From CAYFRC01 sp050946115 (lineage in GTDB: Bacteria; Bacillota; Clostridia; Christensenellales; Aristaeellaceae), in assembly GCA_050946115.1 (NCBI GenBank), contig JBMNUF010000023.1, forward strand, positions 1 through 43,355: a stretch of DNA of 43,355 nt, given 5' to 3'. Positions 8,404 to 16,191 of this stretch are shown here, in pieces. A program made the position numbers and the translations under genes. The notes under the pieces are model-generated. The model saw only the letters and a list, made by a program, of their open reading frames with translations. It had not been told where the DNA came from and did no database searches. Within the stretch, counting starts at the first letter, position 1; each line of letters starts with the position of its first letter.

Positions 8404-9726
8404 ATGCAAAACGAAAAAACCGCCGGCATCGTTTCCCTCGGATGCGCGAAAAACCGCGTGGATACCGAAAATCTGCTGGGGGTGCTCGGAAAGTGCGGCT
8501 ACCGCATCGTGTCAAATCCGCAGGATGCCACGCTCCTCATCGTCAATACCTGCGGCTTCATCGAGCCCGCGAAGCAGGAATCCATCGACGCGGTGCTCGA
8601 AATGGCGCAATATAAAGAAACGGGACGCTGCAAAAAGCTTCTGGTCGTCGGCTGCCTCGCGCAGCGCTACGCAGAGGAACTTTCCGAGGGCATCCCCGAG
8701 GCGGACGGCTTCATGGGCGTCGCGGACTACGCGCGCCTTCGGGAATGCCTCGCCGAAATGGAGCGCGGGAAAAGGCCGATCTATACCGAATACGGCGCGC
8801 GCTTCCTCCCGTGCGACCGCGTGCTGACCACGCCGCCCTATTCCGCATACGTCAAGATTTCCGACGGCTGCAACAACCGCTGCAGCTATTGCGCAATCCC
8901 CCTGATCCGCGGAAAGTACGTTTCGCGGGACTATGGGGACATCCTCGCCGAATGCCGGCGGCTCGCGAAAGCGGGCGTTCGGGAGCTGACGCTCATCGCG
9001 CAGGACACCTCCCGCTACGGCAACGATTTTCCCGAGCGGACACTGCTGCTCCCGAAAATGCTGAAAGAAGTCTCCGCAATCGAGGGCGTTACGTGGACGC
9101 GCGTCCTGTACTGCTATCCCGACACCGTGACGGACGAATTGCTCGATACGATCGCTGAAACAGAGGGCGTATGCAAATACATGGATTTGCCCTTGCAGCA
9201 CATAAGTGCCGCGCTGCTTCGGAAAATGCATCGGCGCGGCTCGCCCGAACTCATTCGCTCGCTGCTGCAAAAGTGCCGCGACAGGGGCATCCTCGTGCGC
9301 ACGACGTTTATCGTCGGTTTCCCCGGCGAAACGGAGGCCATGTTCTCCGAACTGTGCGATTTCGTAAAAGAAGCGCGGTTTGACCGCATGGGCGCGTTCA
9401 CCTATTCGCCCGAGGAGGGAACGCCCGCATGCGACATGCCCAACCAAATCGGCGAGGAGGAAAAGCAGCGGCGGCTGGATCTCCTCATGACGCTGCAGCA
9501 GGGCATCTCGCTCGAAAAAAACGAGCAGCGCATAGGAAAAACCTATATCGTGCTGACGGAGGGTTTTGAGGACGGGCGCTATGTCGGGCGGAGCGACTTG
9601 GAAGCGCCGGAGGTGGACGGCAATATCCTGTTCACGTCGGACGCGCCCGTCAAAGCCGGCGAATTCGTCCGCGTAAAAATCACGGGCTGCGATGCCTACG
9701 ACCTGTACGGGGAGGCAATACTATGA
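8404..9726 (+). CDS. rimO: Ribosomal protein S12 methylthiotransferase RimO
   Basis: RimO is a radical-SAM enzyme that adds a methylthio group to a conserved Asp of ribosomal protein S12. The 440-residue protein has an N-terminal UPF0004 domain with the three cluster cysteines in SLGCAKNRVDTE, NTCGFI and VGCLAQRY. The radical-SAM motif CNNRCSYC (C156, C160, C163) is followed by AIPLIRG, the form typical of RimO rather than MiaB. A TRAM RNA-binding domain closes the protein. ATG 8404 is chosen for GGAGG 8 nt upstream; an alternative ATG at 8377 would overlap the ftsK stop. Its own stop overlaps the pgsA start by 4 nt (ATGA). Confidence 0.93.
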   Translation: MQNEKTAGIVSLGCAKNRVDTENLLGVLGKCGYRIVSNPQDATLLIVNTCGFIEPAKQESIDAVLEMAQYKETGRCKKLLVVGCLAQRYAEELSEGIPEADGFMGVADYARLRECLAEMERGKRPIYTEYGARFLPCDRVLTTPPYSAYVKISDGCNNRCSYCAIPLIRGKYVSRDYGDILAECRRLAKAGVRELTLIAQDTSRYGNDFPERTLLLPKMLKEVSAIEGVTWTRVLYCYPDTVTDELLDTIAETEGVCKYMDLPLQHISAALLRKMHRRGSPELIRSLLQKCRDRGILVRTTFIVGFPGETEAMFSELCDFVKEARFDRMGAFTYSPEEGTPACDMPNQIGEEEKQRRLDLLMTLQQGISLEKNEQRIGKTYIVLTEGFEDGRYVGRSDLEAPEVDGNILFTSDAPVKAGEFVRVKITGCDAYDLYGEAIL

Positions 9727-10265
9727 ACCTGCCAAATCGTTTGACCGTGCTGCGCGTGGCCATGGTGCCGGCGTTTGTCGCCTTTCTGATGCAGGGCGCG
9801 GCATGGAGCTACTACGCAAGCGCGGCGATCTTCATCGCCGCATCGCTCACAGATCTGTTGGACGGCATGATCGCGCGAAAAAACAACCTCATCACCAATT
9901 TCGGCAAATTCATGGACCCCATCGCGGACAAATTGCTCGTGATGAGCGCGCTGATCGGGCTTTGCGCACTCGGCAAGGTGCATTATCTCATCGTGATGCT
10001 CTCCGTCGCGCGCGAATTCGTGATCGGCGGCGTGCGCATGGTCGCGGCGGACAAGGGCATCGTCATCGCGGCGGGCGCGATCGGAAAGCGCAAGACGGAG
10101 ACGCAGATGGTCGGAACCGCCATGCGCATCTTTGCGTGTACGGACGCGCTGGCTTTCCTCTGGATTCCGTCCGAAATCCTGCTCTGGATATCGGTCGCAT
10201 TGTCCGTGTGGTCGTGCGTGGACTATATCCGGGGCGCGCGGGAGGTTTTTTCCGATGGTATGTGA
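9723..10265 (+). CDS. pgsA: CDP-diacylglycerol-glycerol-3-phosphate phosphatidyltransferase
   Basis: PgsA makes phosphatidylglycerol phosphate, the precursor of phosphatidylglycerol and cardiolipin, in the membrane. The 180-residue protein carries the full CDP-alcohol phosphotransferase signature, D-x2-DG-x2-AR-x8-G-x3-D-x3-D, read here as DLLDGMIAR...GKFMDPIAD (about residues 44-69). Several hydrophobic segments surround it, as expected for a polytopic enzyme. Start and stop both overlap neighbours (4 nt with rimO, 11 nt with cinA), which implies translational coupling. Confidence 0.95.
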   Translation: MNLPNRLTVLRVAMVPAFVAFLMQGAAWSYYASAAIFIAASLTDLLDGMIARKNNLITNFGKFMDPIADKLLVMSALIGLCALGKVHYLIVMLSVAREFVIGGVRMVAADKGIVIAAGAIGKRKTETQMVGTAMRIFACTDALAFLWIPSEILLWISVALSVWSCVDYIRGAREVFSDGM

Positions 10266-11496
10266 AATCCTGTCCATAGGCACGGAGCTCCTGATGGGGC
10301 AGATCGCCAATACCGATGCGCAGTACATCTCCAGGCACCTGGCGGAACTGGGCATCATGGTCTACCGCCAGACGACGGTCGGCGACAACCCCGCGCGCGT
10401 CAAAGAGGCGCTCTCGACCGCCGTTTCCCGAAGCGACCTCGTCATCACGACGGGCGGGCTCGGCCCCACCGAGGACGACCTGACCAAGGAAGTCGTCGCG
10501 GAGCACTTCGGGCTCCCCATGGAGTTGGACCAAAGAAGCCTCGATGCGCTGCAGGCGCGCATGGCGGCATACGGCCAGCCGAACATGACATCCAACAACC
10601 TGAAGCAGGCGTATTTCCCGAAGGGCGCCATCATCATGGAGAACCTGCGCGGCACCGCGCCCGGCTGCATCGTGGAGCAGGGCGGCAAGGCGGTCGCGGT
10701 GCTCCCGGGGCCGCCGCGCGAAATGCAGGACATGTTCATGCGGCAGCTCGCGCCGTATCTTTCGGGCAAGACGGGCATCGAAATCGTATCGCGGTACCTG
10801 CGCGTGTTCGGCGTGGGCGAATCGAAGGCGGAGACGATCCTCTTGGACCTGTTCCATTCCGACAACCCGACGCTCGCGCTCTACTGCGGCGCGGGCGAGG
10901 TGCAGGCGCGGCTCAGCGCGAGGGTCGAGCGGAAAGAGGACGCGAAGCGCCTGTTGGACCCCCTCGAAAAAGAGATTCGCGCGCGGCTGGGCAGCGCGGT
11001 GTACGGCGAGGACGAGGACGACACGCTCGCCAAAGCCGTCATGCGCGACCTGATCCGCGCGAAAAAGACCGTCGCCACGGCGGAAAGCTGCACGGCGGGG
11101 ATGCTCGCGTCGCGGCTGGTGGACATGCCCGGCGCGTCGCAATCGTTTCAGCAGGGCTTCATCACCTACGCGAACGAGGCGAAGACGCGCCTTCTGGGCG
11201 TATCGGAGGAAATCTTAAGCACCTTCGGCGCGGTCTCCGAGCCCTGCGCGATCGCGATGGCGGAAGGCGCGGCGCGCTCCTGCGGCGCGGACTACGCGCT
11301 TTCGATCACGGGCATCGCGGGCCCCGGGGGCGGCACGGAGGAAAAGCCCGTCGGCACGGTATATGTCGGGCTGTACACCAAAAAAGGCACGACCGCGCGG
11401 CGCTTTCACATCCTGGGCGACCGCAGCTGGATTCGGGAGATTTCCTGCCAAAACGCGCTCAATATGCTGCGCTTGGCATTGCTCGAAGAAAAGTAA
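10255..11496 (+). CDS. cinA: CinA: nucleotide-binding domain plus NMN deamidase-like domain
   Basis: The 413-residue protein has two domains. Residues about 1-170 form a MoCF/MogA-like domain (ILSIGTELLMGQIANTDAQYI, TTGGLGPTEDDLT) associated in some species with ADP-ribose or NMN pyrophosphatase activity. The C-terminal part (about residue 260 on) is a PncC/CinA-C domain with ATAESCTAGMLASRL and SITGIAGPGGGTEEKPVGTV, which hydrolyses nicotinamide mononucleotide to recycle NAD. The start at 10255 has GGAGG 9 nt upstream inside pgsA; longer in-frame starts lie deep in pgsA. In many Firmicutes recA follows cinA; here a terminator follows at once. Confidence 0.93.
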   Translation: MVCEILSIGTELLMGQIANTDAQYISRHLAELGIMVYRQTTVGDNPARVKEALSTAVSRSDLVITTGGLGPTEDDLTKEVVAEHFGLPMELDQRSLDALQARMAAYGQPNMTSNNLKQAYFPKGAIIMENLRGTAPGCIVEQGGKAVAVLPGPPREMQDMFMRQLAPYLSGKTGIEIVSRYLRVFGVGESKAETILLDLFHSDNPTLALYCGAGEVQARLSARVERKEDAKRLLDPLEKEIRARLGSAVYGEDEDDTLAKAVMRDLIRAKKTVATAESCTAGMLASRLVDMPGASQSFQQGFITYANEAKTRLLGVSEEILSTFGAVSEPCAIAMAEGAARSCGADYALSITGIAGPGGGTEEKPVGTVYVGLYTKKGTTARRFHILGDRSWIREISCQNALNMLRLALLEEK

Positions 11497-11503
11497 AAAT
11501 GCA

Positions 11504-11548
11504 AGGGGCTTCGGCAGAAAACAAACTGCCGAAGCCCCTGTGTTTTTT
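11504..11548 (+). terminator. Strong terminator after cinA
   Basis: AGGGGCTTCGGCAG (11504-11517) pairs perfectly with 11526-11539, followed by GTGTTTTTT. uxaC converges from the other side and ends at 11554, so the hairpin may serve both. Confidence 0.93.
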
Positions 11549-11553
11549 GCGCT

Positions 11554-12957
11554 TTATACGGGAATGCGGAAGTACTCTACGGCATTGTCGTAGCATATCC
11601 CGCGCACGAGGGCGTACAGCGTATCCCAGTCCGCCGGATACTCGCCGTTTTCGACCCATCCTCCGATGATGTCGCACAAAATCCGCCGGAAATATTCGTG
11701 CCGGGGATAGCTCAAAAACGACCTCGAATCCGTGAGCATTCCGACAAACGTACCGAGGAGCCCGATGGATGCGAGCGCTCGCATCTGGTCCTTCATGCCG
11801 TACTGCTGGTCGCAGAACCACCAGCCGCTGCCGAACTGCATCTTTCCGGGCGTTCCGCCCTGGAAATTCCCCGCCATGGAGGCAAGCACGTAGTTGTCGG
11901 AGGGGTTGAGCGTATACAGGATGGTTCGCGGGAGCGCGCCGCGCACGTCCTGCTCGTCCAAAAGGCGCGAAAGCGCCTCCGCGAGCGGCGCGTCCGCGAC
12001 GGAATCGTACCCCGTATCGGGGCCGTGCTTCGCGAACATCCGCGAATTGTTGCTGCGCAGCGCGTTCATGTGGTATTGCTGCGTCCAGTCCCTTTCGGCG
12101 TACATCGCGCCGAGGTTCGTAAGCATGTGCGTCTTATAGCTCGCAAGGTCCTGCGAATCCACCTCTTCGCCCCGCAGCCCCTTCGCAAACGCCCTTTCGA
12201 CCGCCGCCTTATCGTACGGCGCGTAGACGACGCGGTTCAGCCCGTGGTCCGATATGCGCGCGCCGTTTTCGTGGAAAAAGTCAAGCCGCTTTTCGAGCGC
12301 CGCGAGCACGTCGTCCGCGCAGCGGATCGAAACGCCCGATGCGTGCGACAGTTTTTCGATATACGCGGCAAAGCCCGCCTTTTCGGGGCAGGTCGCGCTG
12401 TCCGGGCGGAACGAGGGCAGTACTTTCACGGGAAAGCTCGCGTCTTGCGCGATCTGCCTGTGCCATGGGATGTTGTCCGCAGGGTCGTCCGTCGTGCAGA
12501 TGAGCTTCACCCGAAACTTGTTTATGAGCCCGCGCGCAGAAAAGGCATCCTCCTTCAGGCGCGCGTTCGCGCGCTCCCAAATCGAAGGCGCGCTCTTTTC
12601 GTTCAGTGGCTCATGGATGTCGAATGCGCGCGCGAGCTCCATATGCGTCCAGTGGTACAGCGGGTTCCCGATCGCGAGGGGCAGCATCTTCGCATATGCC
12701 ATAAATTTCTCGTAGTCCGTCGCATCGCCGCGCACATATCGGTCGTCGATGCCGAATGCATCCATCGCGCGCCACTTGTAGTGGTCGCCGCCCAACATCA
12801 TCTGCCCGATGTTGTCGAACCGCACGTCCTGCGCGATGTCCTTTACGGGCAGGTGGCAGTGATAGTCGTAAATCGGCATGTCCTGCGCCGCCTCGAAATA
12901 GAGTTTTTGCGCCGCCTCCGTGTGCAGCATGAAGTTTTCGTCCATAAAAGGCCTCAT
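11554..12957 (-). CDS. uxaC: Uronate (glucuronate/galacturonate) isomerase
   Basis: UxaC interconverts D-glucuronate with D-fructuronate and D-galacturonate with D-tagaturonate, the first step of hexuronate breakdown. The 467-residue length is typical. Metal-ligand histidines are in YDYHCHLPVKDIA near the N-terminus, and the C-terminal block GSGWWFCDQ followed by MLTDSRSFLSYPRHEYFRR is diagnostic. The start has GGAGG 10 nt upstream. It is a single-gene unit with its own consensus promoter and lies back to back with a sugar kinase. The other hexuronate genes (uxuA/uxaB, kdgK/kdgA) are not in the window. Confidence 0.95.
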   Translation of the reverse strand: MRPFMDENFMLHTEAAQKLYFEAAQDMPIYDYHCHLPVKDIAQDVRFDNIGQMMLGGDHYKWRAMDAFGIDDRYVRGDATDYEKFMAYAKMLPLAIGNPLYHWTHMELARAFDIHEPLNEKSAPSIWERANARLKEDAFSARGLINKFRVKLICTTDDPADNIPWHRQIAQDASFPVKVLPSFRPDSATCPEKAGFAAYIEKLSHASGVSIRCADDVLAALEKRLDFFHENGARISDHGLNRVVYAPYDKAAVERAFAKGLRGEEVDSQDLASYKTHMLTNLGAMYAERDWTQQYHMNALRSNNSRMFAKHGPDTGYDSVADAPLAEALSRLLDEQDVRGALPRTILYTLNPSDNYVLASMAGNFQGGTPGKMQFGSGWWFCDQQYGMKDQMRALASIGLLGTFVGMLTDSRSFLSYPRHEYFRRILCDIIGGWVENGEYPADWDTLYALVRGICYDNAVEYFRIPV

Positions 12958-12990
12958 TGCAGCGTAGCCTCCTTATTTTGGATTAAGGAT

Positions 12991-13019
12991 ACTATACACC
13001 CTGCGCGCGTCTCTGTCAA
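12991..13019 (-). promoter_or_regulatory. Promoter of uxaC
   Basis: On the minus strand TTGACA (13014-13019) and TATAGT (12991-12996) are exactly 17 nt apart. The -35 hexamer lies in one arm of the dyad at 13000-13044. Confidence 0.88.
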
Positions 13020-13044
13020 GACGATTGACAGGCACGCGCGCAGG
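13000..13044. promoter_or_regulatory. 45-bp dyad covering both divergent -35 regions
   Basis: Left arm CCTGCGCGCGT (13000-13010) and CTGTCAA (13013-13019) are the reverse complements of TTGACAG (13025-13031) and ACGCGCGCAGG (13034-13044). This gives 18 paired positions out of 20 per arm around the 5-nt centre GACGA. The dyad contains both -35 boxes and both promoter spacers. It lies between divergent genes, so it is not a terminator. An operator for a shared regulator is the simplest reading. Confidence 0.7.
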
Positions 13045-13053
13045 TGGTACAAT
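13025..13053 (+). promoter_or_regulatory. Promoter of the GHMP kinase gene
   Basis: TTGACA (13025-13030) and TACAAT (13048-13053) are exactly 17 nt apart. The -35 box is only 5 nt from the uxaC -35 box on the other strand. Confidence 0.88.
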
Positions 13054-13089
13054 ATGCGGGAAAATGACGACTATGGGGTGTTCCAACCT

Positions 13090-14277
13090 ATGAATGAAGA
13101 TTCGAGACTATTTTTCTCCCGCTTTCCCGACGCGCGCGGCGCGATCTATCACGCGTTCACGCCATACCGCTTCTGCCCGCTCGGCGCGCACGTGGACCAT
13201 CAGTACGGCTTTGTCACCGGCTTTGCCATCGACAGGGGCGTGAAGCTCTTGTACCAGCGGACGGACGACGCCAGCGTCCGCCTCTTCAGCGAGGATTTCC
13301 CGACGGAGGTCGCCTTCTCCCTCCACGACGACCCGATCAAAAAACAGGGCGATTGGGGCGACTATCTGCGGGGCGCGGTGTATGCGCTCGGCAAAAAACA
13401 TCGGCTCCTGCGCGGCATTCGCGGGGTCATCAAGGGCTCCATGCCCATCGGCGGGCTTTCCTCCTCTGCGGCGGTCATCCTGTGCTATCTGCAGGCGCTC
13501 ATGCAGGCGAACGACCACATCTTAAACCCGCGCGAGACCATCGACACGGCGTATATCGCCGAGCACAACTTTGTGGGCGTGAGCGTGGGGCTGTTGGATC
13601 AGAGCTGCGAGATGTACTGCCGCAAAAACCACCTTCTCTATTTGGATACGAAGGATCGAAATTACGAACTCATCCCCGCGAACCCCGATATGCCCGATTT
13701 TGACATCGTGATCTTCTATTCGGGGCTTTCGCGGCGGCTCGGATCGGGCTTCAACAACCGCGTGGACGAGCTTCGCGCCGCCTCGTGGTACCTGAAATCG
13801 CTCGAAAATCTCCCGCTCAACCCGTTTTCCGAGACGCGGCTTCGCGACGTGCCCGAGGAAGTGTACCGCAAGCACGAGCATTCCCTGCCCGAGCCGTTCC
13901 GCCGCCGCGCGCGGCACTTCTACGAGGAGTGCGCGCGCGTACACAGGGGCGCGCAGGCGTGGCGCAAGGGCGACCTCGTGGAATTCGGAAAGCAGGTGTT
14001 CCTGTCCGGCGAAAGCTCCATCAACAATTACGAGACCGGCTCGCCCCACCTCATCGCGCTGCACGAAGCGCTCTTAGAGGCGCCGGGCGTATACGGCGGC
14101 CGCTTCTGCGGCGCGGGCTTCAAGGGCTGCGCGGGCGCGATCGTCGATCCGGCGAAGACGGAGGACTGCATCGAGTTCGTCACGAAGCGCTATCTGGACA
14201 AATATCCGAACCTGCTGGGCGCGTATTCGGCGCACATCTGCCGCACGGCGGACGGCGTGAGCGCGCTACTGAAATAG
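13090..14277 (+). CDS. GHMP sugar kinase, galacturonokinase-like
   Basis: The protein has 395 residues with the three GHMP-kinase motifs: a sugar-binding motif PYRFCPLGAHVDHQYG (25-40), the ATP loop MPIGGLSSSAA (118-128), and a C-terminal GGRFCGAGFKGCAGAIV. It is related to galactokinase, but the usual GEHTDY reads GAHVDH: the glutamate that contacts the C6 hydroxyl of galactose is alanine. As I recall, plant galacturonokinase has the same PLGAHxDHQ form, so a uronic-acid substrate (galacturonate to its 1-phosphate) is likely. Pairing with uxaC supports this. The start at 13090 is used because the earlier in-frame ATG directly abuts the -10 box. The ribosome site is weak. A Dabb gene follows 16 nt later. 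Confidence 0.82.
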   Translation: MNEDSRLFFSRFPDARGAIYHAFTPYRFCPLGAHVDHQYGFVTGFAIDRGVKLLYQRTDDASVRLFSEDFPTEVAFSLHDDPIKKQGDWGDYLRGAVYALGKKHRLLRGIRGVIKGSMPIGGLSSSAAVILCYLQALMQANDHILNPRETIDTAYIAEHNFVGVSVGLLDQSCEMYCRKNHLLYLDTKDRNYELIPANPDMPDFDIVIFYSGLSRRLGSGFNNRVDELRAASWYLKSLENLPLNPFSETRLRDVPEEVYRKHEHSLPEPFRRRARHFYEECARVHRGAQAWRKGDLVEFGKQVFLSGESSINNYETGSPHLIALHEALLEAPGVYGGRFCGAGFKGCAGAIVDPAKTEDCIEFVTKRYLDKYPNLLGAYSAHICRTADGVSALLK

Positions 14278-14293
14278 AAAAGGGGGAGCAATT

Positions 14294-14581
14294 ATGATAA
14301 AGCACATCGTTCTTTTCAAGATCAAGCCCGAATACATGGAGGAAATCCCGCAGTTGGTCCGCAATTTCCACGGGATGCGCGGGCAAATCGACGGGCTTTT
14401 GTCGCTCGAGGCGGGCGGCGATATCCTGCACAGCGAGCGCAGCTACGACCTCGCGCTCGTGTGCACCTTCCGCGACAGGGCGGCGTTTGACGCCTACCAG
14501 ACCCACCCCGCGCACATGCCTGTGAAAAAGCGGATGCACGAGGTGCGCAGCGGCTCCGTCGCGTGCGATTTCGAGATCTGA
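14294..14581 (+). CDS. Dabb-domain (stress-responsive alpha/beta barrel) protein
   Basis: The 95-residue protein begins MIKHIVLFKIKPE and contains SYDLALVCTFRDRAAFDAYQ and HPAHMPV, the hallmark pattern of Dabb domains. These small dimeric ferredoxin-like barrels have mostly unknown roles, and some act on polyketide or hydrocarbon ligands. It has an AAGGGGGAG ribosome site and follows the sugar kinase by 16 nt, so the two are probably one transcript ended by the hairpin downstream. No catalytic residues can be assigned. Confidence 0.85.
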   Translation: MIKHIVLFKIKPEYMEEIPQLVRNFHGMRGQIDGLLSLEAGGDILHSERSYDLALVCTFRDRAAFDAYQTHPAHMPVKKRMHEVRSGSVACDFEI

Positions 14582-14590
14582 AGAACCGCA

Positions 14591-14638
14591 GGGCAGGTAG
14601 GCTTTGACGCAATCGCGCAAAGCCCCCTGCCATTTTTG
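14591..14638 (+). terminator. Terminator after the Dabb gene
   Basis: GGCAGG plus GGCTTTG (14592-14606) pairs with CAAAGCC and CCTGCC (14618-14631) with small internal mismatches, followed by ATTTTTG. Confidence 0.8.
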
Positions 14639-14639
14639 A

Positions 14640-14954
14640 GACAATTCGAGCGATGGTTGTTCGCCCATTTTCACGTTTGAATCATTATTTTTAGATCTGC
14701 CGATAAGAGCACACAGGAGTATAAAAGCCAACCCTAAAATTACAACAAGGAATATCCAGTTCTTTTTTTGCGTATGCGCAAAACACGCCCAACTTTCTCT
14801 GATTGACGTTCGAGTAGCTTTTTTTCGAATTTGACCTATTGATAGAATACGTATCCGTCTTCCTTCTATAGCCCTTGCCGCAGCTTGGACATGCAAAGCG
14901 TTCTACCTTCGTTATTTCATTGGGAATTGGTTTCCCACACGCCCTGCAAATCAT
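14640..14954 (-). pseudogene. Frameshifted zinc-ribbon membrane protein
   Basis: From ATG 14954 the frame encodes a zinc ribbon, CRACG...FACPSCGKG, and a polar linker (SINRSNSKKS). The expected membrane helix (WIFLVVILGLAFILLCALIG) lies in another frame. Two A7 runs on the minus strand (near 14818-14824 and 14763-14769) each could restore the zinc ribbon-linker-helix layout if one A were removed. The helix frame then runs on without a stop through the neighbouring terminator and antisense to the Dabb gene, so the natural 3' end also seems lost. It lies 4 nt after the glycosylase-like gene on the same strand. A sequencing or assembly indel is an alternative to true decay. Confidence 0.6.
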
Positions 14955-14958
14955 TTTC

Positions 14959-15696
14959 CTAACCCATCTCGCCCAGAACTTGCATAATATCCGAAAATAC
15001 TTGTTTGGCGTAAGCAAAAAGAATGCGTCTGTTTACTGAGAACCAACTCGGGTGAACAAATTCGAGATAAATTCTTTTCCCACGAGAAAAATAGTGCGCG
15101 CCACAGGGCAGCATGACGTCTTGATTTCGTTCAACCTCGAACAGTAGTTTTGCGTATTCAAACGTTCCACCACAAATAACCAATGTCGGATTTATAATAT
15201 CGATTTGCTCTTTCAGCATTGTCCGACCGTAGCAGACAGCTTCTCGTATTTCACTGTCCACACTACTTCCACTCCCGTGTGTCTTTTTTAAGTTAATTAT
15301 CGAAACAGAAAGTATATTCTCCCGTAATTTCGCCTCATTAAAGTTTTCATTCTCAGAGATACAATCGGAATATACGCAATCCGGATTCTTAAGCAACTCA
15401 ACCCACAAGCAAACATTCGGCCATGTTGGATATAGGTTCTTGTCTTTATTGTCTTTAGCCAAAATATGGCTGCGCAAATCGGTCATGTACTCCCAATCTG
15501 CTTTCATTATTTGTTGCACTTTGACCCCGTTTTCTTCAATCGTCTCTTTACCATTTATTTCTTTCAGAAGAAATGCGGTTCGTATTGGGGAGGCAAGAAA
15601 AGAATCTTCGTCAACAACACCATCGAATGAAATGGGATTTCCCTCGAACAGCGAACGATTTTTCTCAAGCAATTCGCGAATTCTCTGATTAATCAT
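14959..15696 (-). CDS. Hypothetical protein, possibly uracil-DNA-glycosylase-like fold
   Basis: The 245-residue protein has a good AAAGGAGG ribosome site 5 nt before its start and its own promoter. I do not recognise it with certainty. Features that recall the uracil-DNA-glycosylase superfamily are an N-terminal strand with TAFLLKEING, a central INPTLVICGGTFEYAK strand-loop, and a C-terminal FVHPSWFS where glycosylases have an HPS motif. No signal peptide or membrane segment is seen. Base composition is clearly AT-richer than that of the genes on either side, which suggests acquisition. A zinc-ribbon pseudogene follows directly. The fold is tentative and the activity unknown. Confidence 0.7.
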   Translation of the reverse strand: MINQRIRELLEKNRSLFEGNPISFDGVVDEDSFLASPIRTAFLLKEINGKETIEENGVKVQQIMKADWEYMTDLRSHILAKDNKDKNLYPTWPNVCLWVELLKNPDCVYSDCISENENFNEAKLRENILSVSIINLKKTHGSGSSVDSEIREAVCYGRTMLKEQIDIINPTLVICGGTFEYAKLLFEVERNQDVMLPCGAHYFSRGKRIYLEFVHPSWFSVNRRILFAYAKQVFSDIMQVLGEMG

Positions 15697-15729
15697 AACT
15701 GCCTCCTTTATGTATAAGTTTGTGTATGC

Positions 15730-15758
15730 ATTATATCACGCTTCATCTAAAAAAACAA
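15730..15758 (-). promoter_or_regulatory. Promoter of the glycosylase-like gene
   Basis: On the minus strand TTGTTT (15753-15758) and TATAAT (15730-15735) are 17 nt apart, about 33 nt before the ATG. Confidence 0.75.
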
Positions 15759-15862
15759 TAGCTTTTTCGATTTTAAATACCTTCATCTCGGCATCATCTC
15801 GGCATATTAATTACGCCCGTTACATTTCCAGAATACCTCATGGCTTGGAGCTCCTTTTAATA

Positions 15863-15894
15863 GTGCAAAGTAGTCACCCCGCGCTATTTTGCAC
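15863..15894. repeat. Short inverted repeat in an AT-rich gap
   Basis: GTGCAAA (15863-15869) is repeated in reverse complement as TTTGCAC (15888-15894). It could be the relic of an insertion-sequence end or a chance hairpin. Nothing else is seen between 15759 and 15940. Confidence 0.3.
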
Positions 15895-15978
15895 ATCTGT
15901 CGCCTTTCCGTGATTATATTACAGAACTTCCTTCCCAAACATGGTATCCTTATACTATCATCGGACGGGAGGTTGTGT

Positions 15979-16191
15979 ATGGGCGCGGTGAAGGCAAAGC
16001 GTCGCAGGGCGCAGATCGATCAGGGGCGCTGCGTCGCCTGCGGGTGCTGCGTGAGGGTGTGTCGCCTGCACGCGATCGAGGTATATCGCGGAATGTACGC
16101 GCAGATCGATGAGAAACGGTGCGTCGGCTGCGGAAAGTGCGTCAAGGAATGCCCCGCAGGCATCCTTACGATTGCGGAGGTGCAGGCATGA
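15979..16191 (+). CDS. Small 2[4Fe-4S] ferredoxin-type protein
   Basis: The 70-residue protein has a basic start (MGAVKAKRRRAQ) and two cluster motifs, CVACGCCVRVC and CVGCGKCVKECP, each C-x2-C-x2-C-x3-C. It is probably a low-potential electron carrier. ATG 15979 is chosen for GGGAGG 6 nt upstream; an in-frame extension to 15889 lacks a ribosome site. A TATACT box at 15951-15956 could be its -10. Its TGA overlaps the start of the next gene (ATGA), whose product is a cysteine-bearing membrane protein, so the two probably act together in electron transfer. That partner is truncated. Confidence 0.85.
   Translation: MGAVKAKRRRAQIDQGRCVACGCCVRVCRLHAIEVYRGMYAQIDEKRCVGCGKCVKECPAGILTIAEVQA

Noticed and set aside
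7109..8515. Long minus-strand frame opposite ftsK and rimO
   Set aside because: It is low-complexity Asp/Arg/His-rich sequence antisense to clear motor motifs, with no start signal.
11698..13089. Upstream in-frame extension of the sugar kinase across uxaC
   Set aside because: It runs antisense to a well-supported uxaC and through the kinase gene's own promoter. The kinase homology begins near 13090.
14763..14824. Programmed ribosomal frameshift in the zinc-ribbon gene
   Set aside because: The required shift is +1 (or -2), not the usual -1 at A-runs, and the downstream frame lacks a natural stop, so decay or an indel error is more likely.
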